DNA from: Bacteroidales bacterium
GTDB taxonomy: Bacteria > Bacteroidota > Bacteroidia > Bacteroidales > Muribaculaceae
NCBI GenBank assembly: GCA_900766975.1
Contig: CAAFXO010000032.1
Coordinates: 40,633-104,632 of the forward strand
Length of the DNA: 64,000 bases
Direction: 5' to 3'
Translations under genes and position numbers: made by a program
The notes under the pieces: model-generated
What the model saw: the letters and a program-made list of their open reading frames with translations, nothing else
Databases searched by the model: none
Told to the model about the DNA's origin: nothing
Part shown: in pieces, positions 30,892-40,465 of the stretch
How positions within the stretch are numbered: position 1 is the first letter of the stretch
Layout: each line of letters starts with the position of its first letter

Positions 30892-32682
30892 GTGGAAACA
30901 GTATTACATAACAAACAAGGCTTATTCTTTATATCTATCTTATTCTTCCTCCTCTGTTACAGTTGTGCCGATCAGCCCGATTCACAAATGCAACAGGTTG
31001 AGAATGAGTGCTCTCGTCTTACCCGTAATAACCTCGATTTCAATCGATCTGACTCGTTGGCTAATCTGATGCTCGACCATGCCCGACGTTATGATAACAA
31101 AGATCTCGAGGCAAAGGCTCTCTATTATCTCGGCGTCTATGACTATAACCCTGACCATGCTGAGGTTCGACGCAAATACCTCGATCAGTGTATGTCGATG
31201 CTTCAACCCGGTCGAGACGATTCTCTCCTTCTCAAAGTCTATACTGCTATGGGTATCTATGAGGCTGCTTATTATCGTCGCTATACACAAGGCGCTCACT
31301 ATTTTACAAAGAGTCTCGAAATTGCAAAAGCCCTTAAGGATGAACGAAAAATCATCGTCGCTGAGCAAAACCTCTCTGCCATAATGGTCTTCACCGGTGA
31401 TACTCTTGGCATCATCTACGATGAGGATATCTTCAAATATGCCAAACGTGTCAATGATACCACTCTCCTCTACCGCTCAGCCACTCACTGCGGCATCTAC
31501 TATTCTCGCCAAAAATTTGACGAGCAAAAGGCTCGTTATTATGCCGACGTAGTCAAAGGCTCCTCCATCGATTATGGTTATCACAAGATCATGGGGTATA
31601 TCTATATGCACAAACGCCAATTCAAAGAGGCGGAAAAGGAGCTACTCACCGTGATCAAAGAAGTGCCCGATGATCTTACCGCGAGCCTCGCTTACGCCAA
31701 CCTGCTCAATCAGATGGGGCAGTGGGAAAAATCCAACCATTATCTCGACATCTCAGATAGCCTCTACTCCGACGATGGCCGATTCGGGGTTCACGATGAG
31801 TGCACACGTATTCGTGCTGCAAACTATGCCGCACTCGGTAATATGAAGGAGGCATACAAGTGGGAAAAGGCTTATTCAGTTTGCATCGACAGCATCCAAA
31901 ATCTCAAACAACGAGAGATTGTTACATCCACTCGCATCATGTTCGACACCCAGAAGAAGGAACACACCATTGCTCTCCAAAAGGAGCGTATGAAAATCCT
32001 TGTGATGTGGATCTGCTTCATCGTCATATTCTTCGTTATCGCTATATCTTCGCTCCTCATTTATATTCGGAAAAGAAATAGACGTTATAAACAAATCGTT
32101 GAAAATAGCCGTATGGCTGCCATTCAAGAGCAGTCTCTACGCGATATCATCAATTCGCAAGATAAGGAATTATCCGTCCTTAGAAACAATAAGGATTCAC
32201 TCTCCACATCGCGCATTGATGCCGATGGCAACTCCGACAATAACCACACTCTCGATTCCGCAAATTCAGATGATAGCCATCTCCAAACCAAAGAAGAGCT
32301 GTCTGACGCAGCCAAGGAGGAACGGTGTGATAAGTTATTCTCTCTGATTGTCAGAGAGGTGGTGGATCGTGAGGGGTATCGTGATATGACCATCACTCGC
32401 GAAGTCCTCAGTGAGAGAGTTGGGTGCAGCCATACCTATCTCTCCGAAACTATCAAACATAAGACCGGAATGACTTATTCTCGTTACATGAACTCCGTAC
32501 GCATTAACAAGGCGGTTCAACTCCTTACCGGTGGCACTGAAATGTCGTTCGAAGAGTTGTCTCGCTATGTCGGATTCTTATCTGTCAAAACATTCTATAC
32601 ATCATTCAAGGAATTCATCGGAGTCCCCCCGGGCAGTTTCCGTGAGATTCTCTCCAAGCAGCAGAATGAATCCTCCGACTGA
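30892..32682 (+). CDS. Membrane-bound TPR regulator with C-terminal AraC-type HTH
   Basis: Start taken as GTG 30892 (596 residues); the frame stays open to a GTG at 30874 inside the -7 box. A hydrophobic N-terminus ends in LLCYSC, a possible lipobox. Then come ~330 residues of helical TPR-like repeats (ALYYLGVYDY, GHYFTKSLEIAKAL-type), a second TM at about 370-390 (MWICFIVIFFVIAISSLLIYI), a coiled/Ser-rich linker and an AraC DNA-binding domain at the end (ITREVLSERVGCSHTYLSETIKHKTGMTYSRYMNSVRINKAVQLL...FEELSRYVGF). It resembles the envelope-spanning TPR-AraC regulators of Bacteroidetes. Position suggests control of the secreted genes just downstream; this is inference. Confidence 0.85.
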   Translation: METVLHNKQGLFFISILFFLLCYSCADQPDSQMQQVENECSRLTRNNLDFNRSDSLANLMLDHARRYDNKDLEAKALYYLGVYDYNPDHAEVRRKYLDQCMSMLQPGRDDSLLLKVYTAMGIYEAAYYRRYTQGAHYFTKSLEIAKALKDERKIIVAEQNLSAIMVFTGDTLGIIYDEDIFKYAKRVNDTTLLYRSATHCGIYYSRQKFDEQKARYYADVVKGSSIDYGYHKIMGYIYMHKRQFKEAEKELLTVIKEVPDDLTASLAYANLLNQMGQWEKSNHYLDISDSLYSDDGRFGVHDECTRIRAANYAALGNMKEAYKWEKAYSVCIDSIQNLKQREIVTSTRIMFDTQKKEHTIALQKERMKILVMWICFIVIFFVIAISSLLIYIRKRNRRYKQIVENSRMAAIQEQSLRDIINSQDKELSVLRNNKDSLSTSRIDADGNSDNNHTLDSANSDDSHLQTKEELSDAAKEERCDKLFSLIVREVVDREGYRDMTITREVLSERVGCSHTYLSETIKHKTGMTYSRYMNSVRINKAVQLLTGGTEMSFEELSRYVGFLSVKTFYTSFKEFIGVPPGSFREILSKQQNESSD

Positions 32683-32729
32683 TATATCTGCAACTGAATC
32701 CTAATATCTCAACTATACATTTTGTGATT

Positions 32730-32768
32730 GATTCCATCCCTCATCAATGGGATGGAATCGATTTTTTT
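32730..32768 (+). terminator. Terminator of the regulator gene
   Basis: GATTCCATCCC (32730-32740) and GGGATGGAATC (32749-32759), an 11-bp perfect stem, followed by GATTTTTTT. Confidence 0.87.
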
Positions 32769-33084
32769 ATTAAGAGCGTGCTCTTATATTTTCTGTATAT
32801 TGTATTTATACGATATTTGCTTATTTTTTTACATTTGGATATTGTTTGAATATTTTCCTCATAATGGCGTTTTCGGGATTCTTTCCCATTGTCCCTGTGT
32901 TGTGAGTCTATTGTTTTGGTAATCAGTTAGTTCGGATTTTGGAGGCCTTACAATTCAGCCATTGGCGTTTTGGTAAAACTAAATTTTTCGTTACTCTTTT
33001 TTCTATTATTAGTTTTGCCTACGACAAATCCAATGCGAATCTTTTTTCGCTCCATTATTATCTAACATTTTTAATTATTCAACC
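32769..33084 (+). promoter_or_regulatory. AT-rich gap with TAGTTTTG -7 box before the surface-protein gene
   Basis: 316 nt without a credible gene. It holds a palindrome TAAGAG-CGTG-CTCTTA (32771-32786), two copies of GTTTTGGTAA about 55 nt apart (near 32913 and 32967), and a -7 box TAGTTTTG at 33010-33017, giving a leader of about 65 nt to the start at 33085. The -33 box is weak. No RNA family is recognised. Confidence 0.5.
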
Positions 33085-36000
33085 ATGAGGAAATTTAAAC
33101 TTTTCAGTTTGCTTGCAATGCTGATCTGCATGGGAGTGAATGCGAAGACCTATACCGAGGGTATCTTCTTGTTCACTACTCTTGATGACAACACTTGCAA
33201 AGTCGAACAAGCAGATCCGTCGACTTCGATCACGGAAAAGACCATCGACATTCCGGCTGTTGTCCAAATCGATGGGCAAGCCTATGGCGTCGTGGAAATC
33301 GCTCCTAACGGCTTTAACAGCTCGAAAGCCAACTCCACAGTTACTTCTATCATTATTCCCGAGGGAATTAAAACTATTGGTGAGTATGCTTTTGCCAATT
33401 TCACTAAAGTCAAAAATCTTGAGATTCCTAATTCAGTTACGACTCTTTCCGCCAATTCGTTCTATAATCTCAGCGGTCTCCAGAATGTAACTATCGGTAG
33501 CGGCATTACAGATATCCCCGATCTTTGTTTCCAACGTTCGGGTAGTATCAACAACGTATATATGCGTCCCACAGTGCCTCCTACATTGGCTTCTAAGTCT
33601 TTTGCTTTGCCTTTCTTTATTACCATGTATGTGCCTGTCGGCACTCTTGAGGCTTATAAGGCTGCTCCCAATTATAGCAACTTCGCTTCTATTGTGGAGA
33701 ATGGCAGTGAAGTCATCGACGTGCCCGCTCCGGTCATCTCTATGGACAATAACAATATGGTCAGCATGACTTGTTCCGACGATCGTGCTTCTATCTATTA
33801 TACATTCGGTACTGTAAGTCCTACCAAGGAGAATGGTACTCTATACACTGCTCCTTTCCTCTTGACTGAGAAGTCGGTGGTACGTGCTCGTGCTTATATC
33901 AATGACTTCCGTTCGGGTGAGTCTTATGCCAACCTCGAGCCCAAGTCTTCTTTCCAATTGCCCGATTCGCTCCTCGTATTCTTAAATGGTCACGAAGCTT
34001 GGGGCGCTTCTCACAATATGGCTTGGCACAAATATCCTATCGCTAATGACGGATCTTCTTCGCAAGTCGGCGAAACTCTCGGTGAGGCTGCCTGCTGGGC
34101 TGAACCCTCCGGCGACCTCCTCTATATGCTCTCTTATAATACTTTTGCCGAAACTCCTGTTAATCACCTCACCACCTATGATTTCGGTTCTATGGAGTTT
34201 GTTAGCCAAGAGAATCTGCCCGCTGATTTCGTAGCTAATGATGTGGCTGTCGATCCTATCACCGGCCGTATCTATGGAGTCTTCTCCAACAAAACAGGCC
34301 CGCATACTTTCGGTTACATCAATCTCGAAAATAAAACTCGCACCAAGATCGCTGACTATGACTTGATGTATAACTCTGCTACTGTCGACCGTGTTATGGC
34401 ATTCTGCTTCTCTCCCGAGGGTGTCCCATACGGCCTTACTTTCGGAGGTCGTCTTATCAAGTTAGACCGTGAAACCGGCGAGGTGACTATCATCGGCGAA
34501 ACCGGCTGGAACATCAATTATGTCTCTTGCGCTCGCTGGGATGAAGCCACCGGCCTGATCCTTTATTCATTTACCGACCAAGGTGGTTTGAGCTATTTCT
34601 ATACTATCGACCCCGAGACTGCTGAACGCACCGAACTCGAATCTCTCCCCGGCAGCGTTACCGCCTTCTTTACTCCTCTTGACTATGTGAAGCCTATGGC
34701 TCCCGCCGCTCCTACTGATGTTGCTCTCTCTTTTAATGCAGGAAAGCGTACAGGTGTCTTCTCTTTCAAGGCCCCGACTACTGCTCAAAATGGCGATGAA
34801 ATCTCCGGTGAACTTAATTATCGTATCGTCCGCAAAGGTAAAACTGTAGCTGATGGTACTGTACGTGCAGGTGCTGTCGCTGATGTCAACATCACTGCTA
34901 CGATGGATGGTATGATGACTTATTCTGTTGTACTCTCCAACAATTATGGTGAGTCTCTCCGTGGTAAAGCTTCCGCTTTCGCCGGTAAGGATACACCCGC
35001 TACTCCCGTCGTTACTGCGACAAGAGTTGAAAACGGTATCAAACTCGACTGGGATCCTGTCACCATCGGTGCTAACAATGGCTATATCGATGCCGATAAG
35101 ATCAAATACACCATAACTCGTTACCCCGATAAGGAAATGGTCGCTTCTCTGATTTCCGAGAATACTTTCACCGATGTTATCGCTACTCCCGAAGAGGGTA
35201 ATGTCCTCCAGTATTACTATACTGTTGTCGCTTCTTACTCTGACTATATGTCGGCTGCAGGCAAGTCCAACAAGATCGTCCTCGGTTATTTCACTCCCGC
35301 ATGGGAAGAGGGTTTCAAGACTGAAGCTGCTTTAGACAATTTCACTATCATCAATAACTCCGGTTATGTTTTCTCTGATGGTGAAACTACAAGTGGTTGG
35401 TGCTGGAACAATTACTGGCGTTGCGCCGGTGCATACTATCACCCATACGCCGATCTTGACGACTGGCTCATCACTCCTCCGATGATGATGGAGAAGGGTA
35501 AAACTTATCGCATTACTTTCAAGGCCGGTTCTTATCCCTCCTCTAAGAATAATTTCTTGGAACTCCGCAATGGTACTGACAACACGGTTGAGGCTATGAC
35601 CAATGTTCTTATGGAAAAGACTAATGTTCAGTCTCAGAATCAATCAGGCGATTGGATGAATTATTATGAACTCGATTTCACTGCTCCTGAAGATGGTATC
35701 CAATATTTCGGATTCCACTGCCTCTCTGCTGCCAACCAGCTCTGGCTCTACCTCGACGATGTCAAGATCCTCGAAGGTGTAATTAAGGGTGCTCCCAAGA
35801 CTGTCGACAATCTAACCATCGTAGCTGATAACGAGGGCCGCACTAAAGCCGACATCTCATTCAAACTCCCCACTGCTACTGTCGATGAGCAGAATATCTC
35901 CGGCGTGTTGAAAGCCGAAATATCCCGTGGTGGCGAAGTTGTCTATACTCTCGATAATCAGCAACCCGGTGCCACCGTCACTTATACCGATGAGGTGGGT

Positions 36001-37053
36001 GCTCATGGCAACTGCGATTATCAAGTCCGTGCTTATGCCGGTTCTATCCCCGGTATGCCTACCGTCAGCTCAGTCTTCGTAGGTAACTCCTATCCGAAAG
36101 TATGCCCCTCTATCGAGGCTAAGGAAAATGCTGATAATTTCGGCGAAGTGACTGTCTATTGGACTGCTCCCGAAGAGGATGAACGTGGCCGTAAGATCCT
36201 CCCCGAGAATCTCTCTTACACCATCGAATATGCTTGGGCTAATGGCGAAACCGGTGTCCTTGCTTCTGATGTTAAGGGCAATTCTTATACTTACGTAGCC
36301 AAGCAACCTACCGATCCTGAAATGTTCGTAACATACCAAATCTGGGCTAATACTCCATACGGCAAGAGCAACGTTTCTCGCCGCACTGCCGAGCAAACTC
36401 CTGTCGGTAATTCCTACAAAGCGCCTTGGGTAGAAGGTTTCAGCACTAATCCCCCGGTGTGCCCCCTCGGTATCAGCATTATTAACGGTACTGCCGGTAC
36501 TGGTTGGAATGTATATAACGATACCGGCGATATATGCGCTCAAGATGATGACAACTGCTTCGCAGGCTTCTGGGGCTCTTATGCCGACAATGCAGGCTCT
36601 CTATATACCGGCAAGATTGACCTCAGCGATCTCTCCAAGCCCGAACTCCGCTGCTGGGTATACAAGATGGGTCCCGAAGATACCAACACCCTCGAAGTCT
36701 CTGTCGGAGGTTTCGGTAATTGGGATGTCGTTGATTTCGTCTCTATGGATCAAATCCATGAGGGCTGGAATGAAATGGTTATTCCTCTCGAAGATTATGA
36801 GGGTCAGACCATCCAAGCCAAGTGGGTCGCTACCGTTAAGGTTTACGCTTACGTCTTGATCGATAACCTCAGCATTGACAATGCCCCCTCAAGTGGTGTC
36901 GCTGATCTTAATACTGATGTCGTGCCTGTCGAAACTCGATTCTTTACTATCGATGGCGTAGAGGTTAAGGCTCCTGTGGCCGGCACTTGCTGCATCATGA
37001 TCACCAAGTATAGTGATGGCTCAAGCCGTCGTTGCAAACTTATGACGAGATAG
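33085..37053 (+). CDS. Large secreted surface protein (BspA-like LRR, FN3 and choice-of-anchor J domains, T9SS-like tail)
   Basis: A 1322-residue protein with a signal peptide (about 1-20, ending VNA). Residues 60-160 are BspA-type leucine-rich repeats (SIIIPEGIKTIGEYAFANFTKVKNLEIPNSVTTL). About 215-275 resemble a chitobiase C-terminal-like beta module (ASIYYTFGTVSPTKENGTLYTAPF). A YVTN/propeller-like stretch follows (about 290-530), then fibronectin-III-like modules, and two choice-of-anchor J/cleaved-adhesin-like domains (about 735-885 and 1115-1265; FSDGETTSGWCWNNYWR, GWNVYNDTGDICAQDDDNCF). The end (RFFTIDGVEVKAPVAGTCCIMITKYSDGSSRRCKLMTR) has the layout of a T9SS type A sorting tail. A binding or adhesion role on the cell surface is likely but not specific. 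Confidence 0.8.
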   Translation: MRKFKLFSLLAMLICMGVNAKTYTEGIFLFTTLDDNTCKVEQADPSTSITEKTIDIPAVVQIDGQAYGVVEIAPNGFNSSKANSTVTSIIIPEGIKTIGEYAFANFTKVKNLEIPNSVTTLSANSFYNLSGLQNVTIGSGITDIPDLCFQRSGSINNVYMRPTVPPTLASKSFALPFFITMYVPVGTLEAYKAAPNYSNFASIVENGSEVIDVPAPVISMDNNNMVSMTCSDDRASIYYTFGTVSPTKENGTLYTAPFLLTEKSVVRARAYINDFRSGESYANLEPKSSFQLPDSLLVFLNGHEAWGASHNMAWHKYPIANDGSSSQVGETLGEAACWAEPSGDLLYMLSYNTFAETPVNHLTTYDFGSMEFVSQENLPADFVANDVAVDPITGRIYGVFSNKTGPHTFGYINLENKTRTKIADYDLMYNSATVDRVMAFCFSPEGVPYGLTFGGRLIKLDRETGEVTIIGETGWNINYVSCARWDEATGLILYSFTDQGGLSYFYTIDPETAERTELESLPGSVTAFFTPLDYVKPMAPAAPTDVALSFNAGKRTGVFSFKAPTTAQNGDEISGELNYRIVRKGKTVADGTVRAGAVADVNITATMDGMMTYSVVLSNNYGESLRGKASAFAGKDTPATPVVTATRVENGIKLDWDPVTIGANNGYIDADKIKYTITRYPDKEMVASLISENTFTDVIATPEEGNVLQYYYTVVASYSDYMSAAGKSNKIVLGYFTPAWEEGFKTEAALDNFTIINNSGYVFSDGETTSGWCWNNYWRCAGAYYHPYADLDDWLITPPMMMEKGKTYRITFKAGSYPSSKNNFLELRNGTDNTVEAMTNVLMEKTNVQSQNQSGDWMNYYELDFTAPEDGIQYFGFHCLSAANQLWLYLDDVKILEGVIKGAPKTVDNLTIVADNEGRTKADISFKLPTATVDEQNISGVLKAEISRGGEVVYTLDNQQPGATVTYTDEVGAHGNCDYQVRAYAGSIPGMPTVSSVFVGNSYPKVCPSIEAKENADNFGEVTVYWTAPEEDERGRKILPENLSYTIEYAWANGETGVLASDVKGNSYTYVAKQPTDPEMFVTYQIWANTPYGKSNVSRRTAEQTPVGNSYKAPWVEGFSTNPPVCPLGISIINGTAGTGWNVYNDTGDICAQDDDNCFAGFWGSYADNAGSLYTGKIDLSDLSKPELRCWVYKMGPEDTNTLEVSVGGFGNWDVVDFVSMDQIHEGWNEMVIPLEDYEGQTIQAKWVATVKVYAYVLIDNLSIDNAPSSGVADLNTDVVPVETRFFTIDGVEVKAPVAGTCCIMITKYSDGSSRRCKLMTR

Positions 37054-37068
37054 AATTTATATATTTGT

Positions 37069-37116
37069 AAAGAGGGTTTGCCTTACCCGGCATTTCTCGG
37101 TAGGCAAACCCTCTTT
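37069..37116 (+). terminator. Terminator after the large surface protein
   Basis: AGAGGGTTTGCC (37071-37082) and GGCAAACCCTCT (37103-37114), 12-bp stem with a partly self-pairing 20-nt loop, followed by TTTCTCC. Confidence 0.8.
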
Positions 37117-37165
37117 TCTCCTTTTGTCTAATATCCTTTTTTCACACTTCTCCTTCCCACATCCT

Positions 37166-40100
37166 ATGAAAAGATCGTTGCTTCTCGCTTCTGTTCTGAG
37201 CTTTGCCTCTTTCGGCGCTATGGCGGTGCCTGCTTTCCCCGGCACTCAGACTGCCATTCAGCCCGATGGCTCCAAAATTACATATATCTTGCAAGGCGAT
37301 GAGTTCGCCTCGCAGATGATTTCTACTGATGGCTATCTCTTGACTCGCCTTCAGGATGGATCTATTTGTTATGCCGATCGTGATGCCGACGGCTCTCTCA
37401 AGCCTGCTATCCAAGCTCACGATGTCAGATCTGCCTCCGAATGTGATTTCTTGAGCAATCGTGCCAAAGCTTCATCTCTCAAAGCCCCTGCTCGCCCCGT
37501 TTATACACCGGAGAAGGCCGTTGTTTCCGACAATTTCAGAGGTCTCGTGATCTTGGTAAATTATACCAATCAAAAACTCAGTGTCCCTAATGCAGACGTC
37601 TTCTACAATCAGATGATCAATACCCGTGATTTCAACGGATATGAAGGCCAGGATGGCAATTTCGTCGAACTCACCGGCTCGGTCCGCGACTATTTCCGCG
37701 ATAATAGCGGCGGCGCTTTCGACCCCGAGTTCGATGTTGTCGGTCCTGTAGAACTTTCAGTCCCCTCCACCTTCCCGATGCAGATGCAAAATGCTCTTCA
37801 ACTTATCAGCCTCTCGCTTTCTGCCGCTGATCAGTATGTCGATTTTTCTAATTATGACTCCGACGGCGATGGTCAGATTGATATGGTATATTTTATCTTT
37901 GCCGGTCAGGGTTCCAATTATACCGGAGGATCTGAAATTTGGCCTCATAAGTCTGAAATCCTCGGCCTCGAGTTCGATGGCGTCCGCACCGGTACATACG
38001 CCTGCTCCGCCGAGTTGAGTGGCCCTCCCTCCAATGTCCAAATCGATGGCATCGGTACTATCTGCCATGAGTTCAGCCATGTGCTCGGCATGGTCGATGA
38101 GTATGACACCGATTATGAAGGCTCCGGCGGCGAAGCTGACCATCCCAACACTTGGTCGCTTATGTCTATGGGATGCTATATAAATCATGGTCGTACCCCC
38201 GTCGGATATTCCGCTTACGAACGTATTCAAGCCGGTTTCCTCCAGCCTGATGATATCCTCCAATCCGGTGAGTTCTCTCTCCCTGATTTCGAAACTTCCG
38301 GTAAGGCGTTCCGTATCAATTCTATCGTCGGCGATGAGTTCTTTATCCTCGAAAATCGCCAACCCGTCAAGTGGGATAAGGCTCTACCCGGTCATGGCTT
38401 GCTCGTATATCGCGTCGATCGGACTGACCCTCAACTCTGGGCTACCAATCGCGTAAATCGCAATCCTAACCATCCTTGCTATCTGATGCTCAGTGCTGAC
38501 CCTCAATTCGGCGGCGCTTTCAATCGTCGTGAAGATACTGCGCATGATACTTTCCCCGGTGCCGGTAATGTTACAGAACTTACCAACTCCACCTCACCCT
38601 CTCTTCAATCGTATTATGGTTTCAATTCTAATGTCACCATCCATCAGATCGCCGAAGAAGATGGCGTGATCTCTTTCGTGGCTGACGCTGTGCCCAATCA
38701 GTCTTATACCGAACAGTGGAACTCTCTCTCTGACACCGCTGTCGATGGCGCTTTCAAAGGCTCTATCGCTTCTTGGACTCCCGCTTCCGGCGCTGAAATC
38801 GATCGCGATAATTCTCGCATCACTTTCGTCAAAAAGTCGCAGATCACTTCTGACCCTATCCCGGGCAAAGTAAGCCTCGTTAAGTTCCCTATCTATAACC
38901 CTACTTCTGCTTCTGCTATGTTCCAAGTCAAGTATTCTCTCGATGGAGGCAAATCTTGGAAAGTAGTCAGCAATATGGCAGGCGATGATCGTGTTACTCT
39001 CGATGCCAACACAGAGTGTGTAGCCTCTTATTCTTTCGATGAAATCGACCTCGATACTTATGCCGACCTTCAGCTGCGTGTCATTGAGTTCTCCGGCGTG
39101 ACCAATGAACGTTGCTCCATCGGCGACATGGAGTTCTATATGGTGCGCCCCTCTGCTTCTGCCGATGGCCTCGCTTTCATGCTAACTGAAGATGATTATA
39201 TCGTTGCCACTGACCCCAAGTGCGAAGTCTCTTTCTTCTATCGCGGCGATGATACGATCAATAGTATTGATTATTCCTGGACTCTCGGTGAGGTTGCCGG
39301 CACTGGTAGTTATACTTTCCCTGAGCCTCTCAATAAAGATGATAATTCTAATCATGTTGCTTCTATTTCTTTGGAAGATGTTGGTTTAATTGGTGATTAT
39401 GAGTTGACTATGGAGCTGACAGCTGTCAATGGCATTGATCTCTCCTCTCCTTTGGCAGCTGTTAGCCCTGTCAATGTCCATGTCATCCCCTTTATGCCTG
39501 TCAAGCGCCCTCTGGTAGAGGAGTTTACCGGACTGAATTGCTCTTCCTGCCCCAAGGGCTATGTTTTTATGGAACAAATGAAACGTGTTCATGAGGATCT
39601 TTTTGTCGGTATGGCTTACCATAGTGAATCTTTCGAAAGCCAAGCCTTGAAGGGTATGGTTATTATGCACAATAATGAGTTCCCCGTATCCGTATATTCT
39701 ATTCCCTCTGCATCTGCCGATCGCAATGGCACTAATAAGATTGAGGATATGACCATCGAATGGAATCGCGCTGCCGCTGAAATGCCGGTTGTGGCTGTAA
39801 GTGCCGAGCTATCTTTAGATACCGATAATTCCGACCTCCTACATGCTGAGGCTGTCGCTTCTTTTATCAAAAATATCGATGATGCTGATTATGCCATCTC
39901 GATTGCTCTCGTTGCCGACAATATGAAGGATCCCCTCTGGAAGCAACATAATGCTTTCTCCGGTTCTACCAACCCCGACCTCACCGGCGACCTCTGGGAG
40001 ATCTTTGTCAATGGTCCTCAATTCGTCGAAGGGCTCACTTTCAACGATGTCGTTGTAGCTTATCCCGATATGCAGGGTATTGACAATTCGATCCCGGGTG

Positions 40101-40441
40101 CTATCGTTGCCGCCGAAGATTATTCTGCTTCTCTCGATTTCTATATCTCGGAAATCAAAAATATCTGGGGACAGAATTTCCTCAGCGAGGATGCCAAGTT
40201 AAGAGTCGTGGCTATAGTGATCGACCGCAACTCAGGTATGATACTGAATGCCATATCTTCTGATTATGTAGATATGAATACTTCTGATATCAAGTCTCTT
40301 AATGCTAAAGAAAGAGTCCTCTCTCAGGAATGTTTCGACCTTATGGGCAATCGCATCTCAATCGATGCTTCCGGTGTCGTGATTATCAAGCAACACCTCT
40401 CCGATGGCTCTATCCGTGTCTATAAATCTATCAATTATTAA
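37166..40441 (+). CDS. Secreted M6 metalloprotease with Omp28/thioredoxin-like domain and T9SS-like tail
   Basis: Start ATG 37166 (1091 residues); the longer frame from 37124 has no signal peptide, while MKRSLLLASVLSFASFGAMA from 37166 does. Residues 120-420 form an immune-inhibitor-A-type M6 peptidase with the zinc motif HEFSH (H301, E302, H305) followed by VLGMVDEYD and a later SLMSMG Met-turn. Beta-sandwich domains occupy about 490-780. Residues 775-1000 match Omp28-related proteins with a thioredoxin-like CSSC (C792, C795) in FTGLNCSSCPKGYVFME. The end (ECFDLMGNRISIDASGVVIIKQHLSDGSIRVYKSINY) looks like a T9SS sorting tail. It should be exported and act on extracellular proteins; substrates are unknown. 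Confidence 0.88.
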   Translation: MKRSLLLASVLSFASFGAMAVPAFPGTQTAIQPDGSKITYILQGDEFASQMISTDGYLLTRLQDGSICYADRDADGSLKPAIQAHDVRSASECDFLSNRAKASSLKAPARPVYTPEKAVVSDNFRGLVILVNYTNQKLSVPNADVFYNQMINTRDFNGYEGQDGNFVELTGSVRDYFRDNSGGAFDPEFDVVGPVELSVPSTFPMQMQNALQLISLSLSAADQYVDFSNYDSDGDGQIDMVYFIFAGQGSNYTGGSEIWPHKSEILGLEFDGVRTGTYACSAELSGPPSNVQIDGIGTICHEFSHVLGMVDEYDTDYEGSGGEADHPNTWSLMSMGCYINHGRTPVGYSAYERIQAGFLQPDDILQSGEFSLPDFETSGKAFRINSIVGDEFFILENRQPVKWDKALPGHGLLVYRVDRTDPQLWATNRVNRNPNHPCYLMLSADPQFGGAFNRREDTAHDTFPGAGNVTELTNSTSPSLQSYYGFNSNVTIHQIAEEDGVISFVADAVPNQSYTEQWNSLSDTAVDGAFKGSIASWTPASGAEIDRDNSRITFVKKSQITSDPIPGKVSLVKFPIYNPTSASAMFQVKYSLDGGKSWKVVSNMAGDDRVTLDANTECVASYSFDEIDLDTYADLQLRVIEFSGVTNERCSIGDMEFYMVRPSASADGLAFMLTEDDYIVATDPKCEVSFFYRGDDTINSIDYSWTLGEVAGTGSYTFPEPLNKDDNSNHVASISLEDVGLIGDYELTMELTAVNGIDLSSPLAAVSPVNVHVIPFMPVKRPLVEEFTGLNCSSCPKGYVFMEQMKRVHEDLFVGMAYHSESFESQALKGMVIMHNNEFPVSVYSIPSASADRNGTNKIEDMTIEWNRAAAEMPVVAVSAELSLDTDNSDLLHAEAVASFIKNIDDADYAISIALVADNMKDPLWKQHNAFSGSTNPDLTGDLWEIFVNGPQFVEGLTFNDVVVAYPDMQGIDNSIPGAIVAAEDYSASLDFYISEIKNIWGQNFLSEDAKLRVVAIVIDRNSGMILNAISSDYVDMNTSDIKSLNAKERVLSQECFDLMGNRISIDASGVVIIKQHLSDGSIRVYKSINY

Positions 40442-40465
40442 TGTCTAATATATAAATTTAGAACT

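Noticed and set aside
32728..32922. 64-codon frame rich in Phe, Leu and Tyr after the regulator gene
   Set aside because: It starts next to a clear terminator hairpin (32730-32768) and reads through AT-rich non-coding DNA; hydrophobicity is due to T-richness.
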